From assembly GCA_029962745.1 (NCBI GenBank), contig CM057154.1, forward strand, positions 21,332,276-21,396,275: a stretch of 64,000 nt of DNA, given 5' to 3'. Source of the DNA: Echinometra lucunter. Its lineage: Eukaryota > Echinodermata > Echinoidea > Camarodonta > Echinometridae. Position 1 is the first letter of the stretch. Every line of letters begins with the position of its first letter. The notes under the pieces were generated by a model that had not been told where the DNA came from, made no database searches, and saw only the letters and a program-made list of their open reading frames with translations. Positions 26,169-36,892 of this stretch are shown here, in pieces. The translations under genes and the position numbers were made by a program.

Positions 26169-26280
26169 ATGAAGTTCGGCATCGTATTTGTGGTTGTGGT
26201 TGCATTGATCGTAAATGCTCATCAGACTTCGGCTCGTTATCCTTTTCATTCATCGCAATTTGCTCTTGAAAGTAAAGTAG
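26169..26280 (+). CDS. Gene A exon 1: signal peptide plus RYPFHSSQFALESKV
   Basis: 112 nt, ends phase 1 at GTAG|GTATGT. Hydrophobic core FGIVFVVVVALIV follows a lysine, a clear signal peptide. The intron starts directly with TGATGATGA/GGT microsatellite. Confidence 0.72.
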
Positions 26281-26369
26281 GTATGTATAATGATGATGAT
26301 CGAAAGGCTCACAACGACGACGACGACGACGATGATGTTGGTGCCGGGTGTTGGTGGTGGTGGTGGTGG

Positions 26370-26403
<34 letters not shown>

Positions 26404-29400
26404 CGTGATAATGATGGCGATGGTGATGATTATGCTGATGATACTGATAACGATGGCGGTGATGAGTTTGTTTGAAACTTTGCATTTCACAGCACTTTTG
26501 ATCATAAAAAGTCAAAGGCTTTGTTTTGTGCATTCTTTTGTCAAAAATGCGAACACAGCATGGAAATTCAAGAAAATATCAAATAATAGCAGGTCTCAGA
26601 TAACATGCCTTGTTGCTTTGTGTATTTCTCAATGCAGTTGGACCTGGAGCATCTCGCCAAGTAAATGAAAACTCTGAAGTCGATGTACCAGGTGGGTTTG
26701 TCTTGGTAATTACACTGATTACACTGATGATATTATGGGCGGTTTGTTAACTGACAAATCCGTCAATTTGGACTTGGGTTCAAATTCGACGGTTCAAAGA
26801 ATCACGCTATGAGTCGTACTGTGGCCGTTTTCTGAATTCTTACTCTCCCCCCCTTTTTTTTTTTACTTCTGCATTAAATTGGTCCTCAAAGTTTTGTCAG
26901 TATACAGATCAAATTTCAAAGTATTTGCTGAAAGGTAAAAAATGACGAGTCTTGAAATTTTGACTTAGAATTTAAAATGATTTTTTTTTTCATTTCATTT
27001 CATTTCATTTATTGGTTTTGCAACATTTTTCATAACAAAGATCTCGAAAAGAAAATACATATTTGGAATTTGACATAAAGATAATGAACAAATAGTTTTG
27101 TATGTAAATCATCAAATACATCATATATAAACCTTCTAAGCGGTATTTTCTGTTACACAATGATTAAAATGGTTGCAAAGGTCGTCACAAAAGCAAAGCT
27201 TGAAAGCGTGACAGCCCTGGAAAATATCCAAAATAATTATCTACTGTCATAAAACGTGCAAGTAAAGCACGTTTTTTAAAGCCGACAGTGTATTCTTTTT
27301 CATGTGCATATGTGTGATTGGGTCAATTTGAAGTATTTGTTTTATTCTGAAGACCTACGTTTATAGCTCAGTCTTTAGAGTCAACGTTTTGACGAATAAT
27401 GCTCCAAAAACATGGTTGTGTGTAAAACTCCCTTTTTTATGATTTCAGAGAATGTACCTGGAGAAAGGAACTTTAAATCATGTACCATGAAACATTCAAA
27501 ACTATGTCTCGTAGCTGTGTTTAAAAAAAAACCCGTTTTATACATATTTTGGGGGAGGGAGTAGGGGGACATTGTCCAAAATTTCGCTGACAAGCGAAAC
27601 ATGAAAGGTCTACGGCTTAACATATCTAGGGGACATATCCCGAAAATTTGCTGATAAGTAAAAAAAATTAAAAAAAAGGAAAAAAAAAAAGACATTAAAA
27701 AAAAAACATTAAAAAAAACAGGTCCTTGGCATAAAATTTGAGGGGACATACACCGAGAATTTGCTGAAAAGCAACAACAACAAACGGGTCCTCGGCTTAA
27801 AATTTAGGGGATACAGACACAAAATTTTCTGAAAAGGAAAAAAAGTTCTCTACCATTTTTCTTTTGGGGGCGCGGGGGGGGGGGTGTACCCCCCCTTAAA
27901 AATTGAGGGGTTTCTCCCCTATCCCCTGCTTCTGATTGACGCCTATGACCCTTACTCTAAGTCGAAATGGAAGACCATATTTATAATATCGAGCACAACT
28001 TTTTATTTAAAAGCACGTTTGATCATAAAAACAAATAAAATGCTATTTGTGTACATTCTTTGGCATAAATGGAAAATTAAAAAAAATATAAAATGAAAGC
28101 AGGTCTCAAGTATCGTGCTATGTTGCTTTGCATTTCCAATGCGATTCTCAATGCAGGTGCACCTCGCCAAGTAAATGAAAACTTTGAAGCTGCTATGCCA
28201 GGTTGGTTTGTCTAGATAATAATATATAATTACACTGCTAATATCATGGACGGTTTTGCGAACCGACGAATCCATCAACTTGGGTTCAAATTCGACGGTT
28301 CAAAGAATCACCCCATGAGTTGTGGCTGTTTTTTTAAATTATTAATTTTTTTTTTAATTTTTTTTTTTTTTTATTCTGCATTAAATTGGTCCTCAAAATT
28401 TTGTCAGTATATATAGATACTATCGTAAAGTATTTAATGAAAGTAAAAGTGAATCTTGAAACTTGGAATAAAACTTGTACAACTTGATGATTTTGTTAGT
28501 TCATAAAAAAAGGGGGGGGGGGGATACCCACCAAAAACAATGAAAAAAAAATATAACCCGTCGAGCTATATTCTCTTTCATGCGCAATAATTGCGCATCT
28601 TTGAAGTGTTTTTTTTTTTTTCATTCTTATGGTAGGTGTATAGCTCAATTTTCCGAGTCAAAGTTTTAATGCAAGTTTACCCCGAAAGCATGGTTGTGTC
28701 TGAAGCTCCCCCCTTTTTTTATATTAATCCAAAGTAGCTCTCCAATTTAACAGGAGAAAAGAACTATAAACCGGGTATCATGAGACAACGTTTCAAAACT
28801 CGTGTGTTTCAAAAAGTTGATCGCAACTGAATTATAAACTCACCCCAAGTTTATTGTGACTGTAACAGGAAAGACAAACTGAAGACCATATCCAAATTGA
28901 ACACAATGACTCTCCCTTTTTGTAAACTCAGAGATATGATTTCATATCGGTCAATTTGGATTAGGTGCTATCATGACTAGAGTACAAGATGTATAAAATA
29001 TTTATTCAAAAGTTATAAGATTTCATTTTTTCTTAGTTCGTTTGTATCGGTGACTATAATCATATTATTTTCTGTCTACTATGGAAGCTTAAATGTGTAA
29101 CAAGATATTCATCTTGGGTCATTGGGAAGTCTACTTCTTAAAGAAGAGAGGTGATCAGAAGACAAGATCCAGCATCTCCTCATGTCTGCATTCTTGAGAA
29201 GAGGCCCGGAAACTTGTCTTCTGATCTTCGCTTTCCCGGGATGTAAAAATGACGAGTGCCCCCCTACTGAAAAAATCCTAGCTACGCCACTGATCATTAG
29301 TATTATTACATTTTTTTTTAATTGTAATTTCCTTCATCTGGGTGGCTCTTTTAGGCTTCCACAATCTATTTTTATTTTTGTAACTGTCTGTTTGGCAATC

Positions 29401-32400
29401 AGGTGTATCAGGCTTGGTAGATGAAAATCTTTTGATTGGGAAAGAAAAAGACGCAGTCAGTGAATCGGGTGAGTTGTTTGTTAGGTCTCACATTATGTTA
29501 TTTGTGTACGAGTAAATAAACAAACAAAATTCTCTGACCTCATGTTTGTCAATCTAGGCCGTGCTGTAACATCATGTGTATCTTGTTCAGATTTAGAAGA
29601 CTGTGCAGGAATACCCACCAAAAACAATGAAAAAAAAATACCCCGTCGAGCTATATTCTCTTTCATGTGCAATAATTGCGCATCTTTGAAGTGTTTTTTC
29701 ATTCTTATGGTAGGTGTATAGCTCAATTTTCCGAGTCAAAGTTTTAATGCAAGTTTACCCCGAAAACATGGTTGTGTCTGAAGCCTCCCCTTTTTAAAAA
29801 AAATATTTATCCAAAGTAGCTCTCCAATTTACCAGGAGAAAAGAACTATAGACCGGGTATCATGAAACAACGTTTATAAACTCGTGTGTTTCAAAAAGTT
29901 GATCGTAACTGAGTTATAAACGCACCCCAAGTTTATTGTGACTGAAACAGGAAAGACAAACTGAAGACCATATCCAAATTGAACACAATGACTCTCCCTT
30001 TTTGTAAACTAAGAGATATGATTTCATATCGGTCAATTTGGATTAGGTGCTATCATGACTAGAGTACAAGATGTATAAAATGTTTGTTCAAAAGTTATAA
30101 GATTTCATCTTCTCTTAGTTCGTTTGTATCGGTGACTATAATCATATCATTTTCTGTCTACTATGGAAGCTTAAATGTGTAACAAGACATTCATCTTGGG
30201 TCCTTGGGAAGTCTACTTCTTAAAGAAGAGAGGTGATCAGAAGACAAGCTCCAGCATCTCCTCATGTCTGCATTCTTGAGAAGAGGCTCGGAATCTTGTC
30301 TTCTGATCTTCGCTTTCCCGGGATGTAAAAATGACGAGTGCCCCCCTACTGAAAAAATCCTAGCTACGCCACTGATCATTAACATTATTACATTTGTTTT
30401 TTTTTATTGTAATTTCCTTCATCTGGGTGGCTCTTTTAGGCTTCCACAATCTATTTTTATTTTTGTAACTGTCTGTTTGGCAATCAGGTGTATCAGGCTT
30501 GGTAGATGAAAATCTTTTGATTGGGAAGGAAAAAGACGCAGTCAGTGAATCGGGTGAGTTGTTTGTTAGGTCTCACATTATTTGTGTACGAGTAAACAAT
30601 AAACAACAACAATAACAACAAAAATATAAACAACAATAACAACAACAAAACAGAATTTGATTGCTAATCTGTGGGGGGACAACTAGGACAACTAGCCCAG
30701 CAAAAACCCATGGCAACAACTACTCCATAAATTACTCAGATATCAAAACATTACTAAACAGAGCACATTGCCGCCGCTGGAAATGAGGTGAGAGTTGCCT
30801 GAATATTGGCAGTTTGGAAATTCTTATTATTTTATCCTTAGTATTATTACGTTTGTTATTCTTATGTAATTACCTTTATCTGGGTGGCACTTTTAGGCTT
30901 CCACAATGTATTTTTATTTTTGTAACTGTCTGTTTGGCAATCAGGTGTATCTGGCCTGGTAGATGAGGATCTTTTGTTTGGGAAGGAAAAAGACGCAGTC
31001 AGTGAATCGGGTGAGTTGTTTGTTAGGTCTCACATTATGTTATTTGTGTACGAGTAAACAACAAACAACAGCAATAACAACAAAAATATAAACAACAATA
31101 ACATCAACAAAACAGAATTTGATTGTTAATCTGTGGGGGGGGGGGAGGGTGTACCCGCCCTTAAAAATTAAGGGGTTTCTCCCCCTATCCCCCGCTTCTG
31201 ATTGACGCCTATGACCCTTACTCTTAGTCGAAATGGAATACCATATTGATAATATCGAGCACAACTTTTTATTTAAAAGCACGTTTGATCATAAAAACAA
31301 ATAAAATGCTATTTGTGTACATTCTTTGGCATAAATGGCAAATTTAAAAAAGATATAAAATGAAAGCAAGTCTCAAGTATCGTGCTATGTTGCTTTGCAT
31401 TTCCAATGCGATTCTCAATGCAGGTGCAGCTCGCCAAGTAAATGAAAACTTCGAAGCTGCTATACCAGGTTAGTTTGTCTAGATAATAATATATAATTAC
31501 ACTGCTCATATCATGGACGGTTTTGCGAACCGACGAATCCATCAATTTGGGTTCAAATTCGACGGTTCAAAGAATCACCCCATGAGTTGTGGCTGTTTTT
31601 TTTTTAAATTATTAATCTTTTTTTCTTTTTCTTTTTTATTCTGCATTAACTTGGTCCTCAAAATTTTGTCAGTATATAGATACTATCGTAAAGTATTTAA
31701 TGAAAGTAAAAGTGAATCTTGAAACTTGAAATAAAACTTGTAAAACTTGATGATTTTGTTAGTTCATAAAAAAAGGGGGGGGGGATACCCACCAAAAACA
31801 ATGGAAAAAAAAATAACCCGTCGAGCTATATTCTCTTTCATGCGCAATAATTGCGCATCTTTGAAGTGTTTTTTTCATTCTTATGGTAGGTGTATAGCTC
31901 AATTTTCCGAGTCAAAGTTTTAATGCAAGTTTACCCCGAAAACATGGTTGTGTCTGAAGCTCCCCCCCCCCCCTTTTTTTTTATATTAATCCAAAGTAGT
32001 CCTCCAATTTACCAGGAGAAAAGAACTATAAACCGGGTATCATGAAACAACATTTCAAAACTCGTGTGTTTCAAAAAATTGATCGCAACTGAGTTATAAA
32101 CGCACCCCAAGTTTATTGTGACTGTAACAGGAAAGACAAACTGAAGACAATATCCAAATTGAACACAAGGACTCTCCCTTTTTGTAAACTCAGAGATATG
32201 ATTTCATATCGGTCAATTTGGATTAGGTGCTTTCATGAATAGAGTACAAGATGTATAAAATATTTATTCAAAAGTTATAAGTTTTTCTTAGTTCGTTTGT
32301 ATCGGTGACTATAATCATATTATTTTCTGTCTCCTATGGAAGCTTAAATGTATAACAAGATATTCATCTTGGGTCCTTGGGAAGTCTACTTCTTAAAGAA

Positions 32401-33988
32401 GAGAGGTGATCAGAAGACAAGATCCAGCATCTCCTCATGTCTGCATTCTTGAGAAGAGGCCCGGAATCTTGTCTTCTGATCTTCGCTTTCCCGGGATGTA
32501 AAAATGACGAGATTCTGGATCTTACCATCTGATCATCTCTTTTCTATGATGTCGACATGACGAGATCTGGGATTTCATCCCATTCGCTTCTAAGAAGTCG
32601 ACTTCCTGAGAGGATCATCTCAACATCTGGGTGGCACTTTTAGGCTTCCACAATCTATTTTTTTTTTTTTTTGGTAACTGTCTGTTTGGCAATCAGGTGT
32701 ATCAGGCCTGGTAGATGAGGACCTTTTGTTTGGGAAGGAGAAAGACGCAGTCAGTGAATCGGGTGAGTTGTTTGTTAGGTCTCACATTATGTTATTTATG
32801 TACGAGTAAACAACAAACAACAACAATAACAACAAAAATATAAACAACAATAACAACAACAAAACAGAATTTGATTGTTAATCTGTGGGGGGACAACTAG
32901 GACAACTAACCCAGCAATAACCCAGGGCAACAACTACTCCATAAATTACTCAGATATCAAAACATTACTAAACAGAGCACATTGCCGCCGCCGAAAATGA
33001 GGTGAGAGTTGCCTGAATATTGGCAGTTTGGAAATTTTATCATTAGCAGTTGCCTGAATAGAACCGATGTATCTGGGACCCGTTGCATAAAACTTACTAC
33101 GAAGACCATTTGATTTGGAAGGAAACAGACGCTGTCAGTGAATCGGCTGGGTTGTTTGTTAGGTCTTATGTAGTAGCATTTGTGTACGAGTAAATAATAA
33201 CAAAAACAACAAGAATATAGACAACAACAAAACAAAATTTTTATGAGCTAATTGAATCGCGAATCGGTGGAGAGAAAAGAGACAACAAAGGCAACTAGCC
33301 AAGCAGTAACCCAGAGCAATTATCATTCTGTTAATCACTCGGATGAAAAATTACAGAACAGCTCAATGATGCCGAAAATGAGGCGAGAGTTGCCTGAATA
33401 TTGGTAGTTGAAAATTCTTAAGGGAAGGCCCTCACCATCACCCCACGCGTAGGACAACATTTTGATAGACAATCAGAAATAGTAACTATATCTCATTGTT
33501 AACTTTGATAAATATTTTCTCCCTGTTTTCAATACTTGCAAACTCAACCACCAGCATCAGACTATCCCCTGGACCTGAATCTTTATGTCCATTCCTCCTT
33601 TTATGTTGATAAAATGCAGATGATAGCTTTTATCAAGTTTACATACGTTAACATTGGGGAACGATATTGTAAGAATTATAAGAGAATTATAATCATTGTT
33701 TTTTATTTTCTTTTTGTATTTCATGATTGTCCCTTTTGTTCTGTAAAAAAGCTTTGAGTTTTCACTGAATTCATTAAAACCTTTTCTCCATATAGGCAGT
33801 TCTGTGCGTATGCAAAGTTGTGAAAGGTTTTTATTTGTATATATCAAAATTTTGTTTAATAATAATAATTACCTAATCAAACTATTACTTTAGATTTAGC
33901 GTAATTTCTTTCCTTGCATATTTTCATCTTATCTTCAATAGAAGCCAAGGTCAACGAAGTCACGTGTGATCTTGACCTCTTCTGTTAA
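26169..33988 (+). CDS. Cassette gene A: predicted secreted protein built from repeated phase 1-1 exons (unrecognised family)
   Basis: Exon 1 encodes a signal peptide (MKFGIVFVVVVALIVNAHQ, cleavage likely after TSA) and ends phase 1. Seven short exons follow, each a multiple of 3 and phase 1-1, in order A0, A1, B1, B2, B3, A2, B4, then a terminal exon. Together they give 188 residues and a stop, and all phases close. A cassettes read (G)A-x-RQVNENFEAA-x-PG; B cassettes read GVSGLVDE(N/D)LL(I/F)GKEKDAVSESG. The product would be acidic, serine-rich and without cysteines except a C-x5-C in the last seven residues. The introns between B copies are near-identical, so cassettes were duplicated recently with their flanks. 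I know no family with these sequences. Alternatives: a repeat-derived pseudogene, or a variably spliced secreted peptide precursor. The downstream gene B is a paralogue by exon design and cassette ending. Confidence 0.6.
26285..26465. repeat. GAT/GAC/GGT microsatellite at the start of gene A intron 1
   Basis: ACGACGACG, then GGTGGTGGT, then a long (GAT)n. Frames through it give poly-Asp, poly-Met and poly-His artefacts. Confidence 0.9.
26638..26691 (+). CDS. Gene A cassette A0
   Basis: 54 nt, phase 1-1, AATGCAG acceptor, CCAG|GTGGGT donor; reads VGPGASRQVNENSEVDVPG. Its flanking intron resembles those of A1 and A2 (shared CAAATTCGACGGTTCAAAGA), so it belongs to the same duplicated unit. Confidence 0.65.
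28157..28201 (+). CDS. Gene A cassette A1
   Basis: 45 nt, phase 1-1; GAPRQVNENFEAAMPG. AATGCAG acceptor and CCAG|GTTGGT donor. Confidence 0.65.
29110..29295. mobile_element. Foldback relic in gene A intron, copy 1
   Basis: GATCAGAAGACAAGAT and its complement ACTTGTCTTCTGATC lie about 45 bp apart, followed by CCTAGCTACGCCACTG, a hAT-like right end. Copies occur at 30190-30380 and, with a longer different right half, at 32360-32630. Confidence 0.65.
29403..29468 (+). CDS. Gene A cassette B1
   Basis: 66 nt, phase 1-1; reads GVSGLVDENLLIGKEKDAV then SESG. CAATCAG acceptor preceded by a pyrimidine-rich tract; TCGG|GTGAGT donor. Confidence 0.66.
30488..30553 (+). CDS. Gene A cassette B2
   Basis: 66 nt; the protein is identical to B1 with one silent base change. 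It sits in a second copy of the B1 flanking unit. Confidence 0.66.
30945..31010 (+). CDS. Gene A cassette B3
   Basis: 66 nt; differs from B1 at two residues (DEDLLF for DENLLI). Intact splice sites. Confidence 0.66.
31424..31468 (+). CDS. Gene A cassette A2
   Basis: 45 nt, phase 1-1; GAARQVNENFEAAIPG. Part of a second A+B unit whose introns nearly match those around A1/B1. Confidence 0.65.
32697..32762 (+). CDS. Gene A cassette B4
   Basis: 66 nt; the same protein as B3. Intact CAATCAG acceptor and GTGAGT donor. Confidence 0.66.
33065..33146 (+). pseudogene. Broken B-type cassette (B5), split by a foldback fragment
   Basis: A GATGTATCTGG remnant is followed by ACCCGTTGCATAAAACTTAC, an end of the MITE family at 20176, and then by the B-cassette 3' part (GATTTGGAAGGAAACAGACG, GTCAGTGAATCGG). 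The donor has changed from GGTGAG to GCTGGG. Not usable as an exon. Confidence 0.7.
33942..33988 (+). CDS. Gene A terminal exon candidate
   Basis: After TCTTCAATAG, phase-1 entry reads EAKVNEVTCDLDLFC and stop TAA at 33986-33988. AKVNE resembles the RQVNE of A cassettes. It contains the only two cysteines of the predicted protein. The TCAGGTGAGT just after the stop looks like an old donor, so this may be a former cassette now acting as the last exon. Confidence 0.45.
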
Positions 33989-34089
33989 TCAGGTGAGTCA
34001 TTTGAGGGAGTTACAAAATGTTCGGTTGATGTGATGTCCTTATTTGTTGTTGTGGATGTTAGTTTTACATCTGTGGTTTGTTTAGATTT

Positions 34090-34430
34090 GTGAGCGTCTG
34101 CAAAAGGCGCCTGGCGGGAATGTGTGCGGAAAAAACTTGAATCTGATGACCGGGATAATGATATTTCTGTAAAGCGCTAAGAGATATCGGTGTGTGGGCG
34201 TGGATGAAATTGACTTTTCACAGATGTGAGTCAATCAGATAAGATTATTTACCTCTGGGACCGACCTTTAACGTCACCATCCGAAAGACATGACTCAGAC
34301 GCGAACCTGGGTCCGATCAGAGTCACTATGTAGGAGAAGACAAAGAGCTAACTACGGACGTTTCCGCTAGACCAATTCCTGTGGAAGATATATAAGGCGC
34401 TATAAGAATCCAGAATATTATTATTATTAT
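34090..34430 (+). mobile_element. SINE-like element with GGCGCTATAAGAATCC tail and (ATT)n
   Basis: The body has TGATGACCGGGATAATGATA and GACATGACTCAGACGCGAAC, and the 3' end is TATATAAGGCGCTATAAGAA followed by ATT repeats. It resembles tRNA-class SINEs of echinoderms in layout; assignment is by memory. Confidence 0.5.
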
Positions 34431-35194
34431 TATGATTAGATGTATTGTTCCATGTCTGTCTACTGAATAACCAATCAGTGACGATCTTTGGTTCTTTTTT
34501 TACGTCTTAGGAGGATCGTGATTCCAAGCCTTTGATGACGTCATCATTCACGCTGGGCTTAAAGTAATACTGGATATGCAGCTATACTTTTCAACATTAT
34601 TTTAGACAACAGAATAAGTAGACAGGCGAACATAATCAGAATGATAACAAAGAAAAATGTTCGTTATACTAGTAGGATATAATAATTGAATTAGTCATCA
34701 TTTCCATTCCATATAATTCAAGAATGATTATCTAGCTGATGCCTGGTGCAAATATTCGAAGGACATCACATCATATTTTGTCCATAATCCAGATCATGGT
34801 CGGATTTCTTTTCTTTCACGTATCTTGGTTTTCATTATGGTGTAGGATTATTTTGTGAAATATTCAGTATTGTCGCTCTTATTATCAGCAAAAATCAATT
34901 GTGGATTTGAAATATAGCCCCAAGGTGTACAACGGTTTCCTTTTCGCTATCTATCTTTCTTGTCGCTCTGGGAAATTGTCTGTAATTATAGTATTTCATC
35001 AAAACTGACAAATACTTCGAACAAAAGGATATAATTATATCTAAGAGTTGCCAGGCCAGAAGGAAATGAAATAAAGAGCAGATGAAAGTGTCAAAGTTAA
35101 CAAAAGTTTCATTTGTTCTTCTTTGCTTGTCTAAGTTGTCTTGCAAGTTTTAACTGCGTATTGGAGTCAAAATAAAGACCGTGCTTATAGATAA

Positions 35195-35320
35195 AGGGAG
35201 AGAGAGGAAGAAGGAGAGACGAGAGAGAGATAGAGAGAGAGAGGGAGAAATAAAAGAGAGAAAGAAGGGGAAGAGTGACAGAGCGAGAGAGACGGGGAAA
35301 GAGAGGGAGAAAGAAAAAGG
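35195..35320. repeat. GA-rich microsatellite
   Basis: (GA)n with AAG interruptions. The opposite-strand Ser/Leu-rich frame is an artefact. Confidence 0.85.
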
Positions 35321-36750
35321 GTGTGCGCGTGCGTAGGCGTGTGTATATAAATCATGTGTGAGTCGAGTATGATTAGAGTAAAAGAAAGGATAAGCGTTCA
35401 ACACAAGTTTACGAGTACGAGCTAATTCAAATGAAAAAAAAAAGTCATCCAATAATATTTTGTGACCCCTGCCAAAATATCGATCTTGAATAATCTAGGT
35501 CTATCTATTATCGTCTTAGTCAACCATGTCAACGGACTCAGTTTTCTATGGCATCATTTTTTGGTCAAAAATTCGAAAATAAGATGTTGATATAGCGTCA
35601 TGATGGGATCTTGAAAAATCGTTTCAATTCCATGTATCATTAAATCTGCTGGTTGTTTAAGTTTTAATGACATCCCTCGGTGATTTTCATAAAGATTTAT
35701 TGATTCATGAGTGATTAAACTCCATATGTTCTCTAATCATCTAAATAATCTTTCTCGTTTTTTAACAGATCATCCATGATACTTTCTATCTAAGCTTTTG
35801 TCAGTGTTCCAAATAGTCAAATACACATGCAGTGAACCAGAAATCTTTGACAGATTTTTCATAAATGTTAAATGATGGTAATTAGGAGAAAAAACCACGC
35901 GTTCCATTTGACGAATTTCTAATTCACATTGTGTTTTTATATATGGGTAGGTCTATGATTATGCTCGAGGAACGGAAGATGTTGTGCGGGGGGAAACTTA
36001 TAAATGGGGCGAAAACAATTACACGAGGATTAACACACCGGCGACTTCGAGCCAAAGGACATTCGAGTTCAGTCCCAAGTTCTATTTTTTTTTGTCGTAA
36101 TACAACTTTCAAATCTGGACAAATTTTAAGGTTAATTTCCGGTAAAGGTGAGAAATATTTTGTAATTTTTCTTCAATATTCATTTTCTTCATTATGTAGG
36201 AATATCACAATAGCGATCTCTGTCGAAAATGTTTACGTTTGAAACGCTCACAACTTTTGAAAAAAGTGATTTTACGGTTATTTTTTTGTTGTTGCCCCTT
36301 TATACCCCAAACCATATTCTGATATAAAATGTTTGTGTTATCAAATTCTACCCGTAGCTGTGGCAAGCGCTCTTCATTGCTTGTAATATTCAGCAAGATT
36401 CAGTCGGTTAATAAGTAATAACACCTATCATGATTCCCAAGCCTACTGATACACAGTTGTTCCGAATTATTACACAATCGACCATTCAAAATAATTTTTA
36501 AGATGCAGAAAATGTCGATAATAATTTGCGGTTCTACAGCCCATGTCAGTGATGTCATGATCTGGTCTAACGTCTCTATGCCCTTCCAAATGACATCAAG
36601 AACTTGCGATATTTTATTGTGGTTCCCAGTCCCGGGATACTTATCCATTAGAACACCTCTACGTAATCAATCATTCAAAATAACTCCTAAGATTCGTTGG
36701 CAGTGTGGGTTTTCCTTACCAGAACTCCAACTTCTCTTTCAAAAAATCAG

Positions 36751-36892
36751 ATGAAGTGCAGATCATCCAGCATCTTTCTTTTCATGGTTTTGGTGTTCCA
36801 TGTCTACCAGACCTGTGGTAGCCCGTATCTTCCGCCAGGCCTGCCAGGTGGGAATAAACGGTTCTCGGTCAGTGAGCAGCATTACAAGCAAG
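36751..36892 (+). CDS. Gene B exon 1: signal peptide and proline/glycine-rich segment
   Basis: 142 nt, ends phase 1 at CAAG|GTAGGT. After the signal peptide comes SPYLPPGLPGGNKRFSVSEQ and HYKQ. FSVSE resembles the RSVSED of the C cassettes. Confidence 0.68.

Larger units (their letters stand above)
27870..33060. repeat. Tandem duplicated A/B cassette units with flanks
   Basis: Full units at about 27870-29520 (A1+B1) and 31131-32880 (A2+B4), partial units at about 29610-30780 (B2) and 30790-31130 (B3), and a relic at 32980-33180. Landmarks repeated almost unchanged include GATACCCACCAAAAACAATG at 28521, 29611 and 31785, and TTGATCGCAACTGA-type stretches. Confidence 0.88.
33989..36750. other. 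Region between cassette genes A and B
   Basis: Holds a SINE-like element at about 34090-34430 that ends in (ATT)n and a GA-rich tract at 35195-35320. No exon of either gene was recognised here, and no TATA box stands out before 36751. Confidence 0.55.

Noticed and set aside
26285..26505. Poly-Asp, poly-Met, poly-His and poly-Gly open frames
   Set aside because: Microsatellite at the start of gene A intron 1. The exon 1 splice donor at 26281 ends the coding part before it.
29109..30509. Paired open frames ISGVARIFSVGGHSSF (-) and MSAFLRRG (+), seen twice
   Set aside because: They lie in the foldback relic plus hAT-like end duplicated with the B cassettes; similar frames arise from such repeats in many invertebrate genomes.
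33092..33146. B5 as a usable gene A exon
   Set aside because: No acceptor at the right phase and the donor is GC-TGGG; a MITE end sits inside the cassette.
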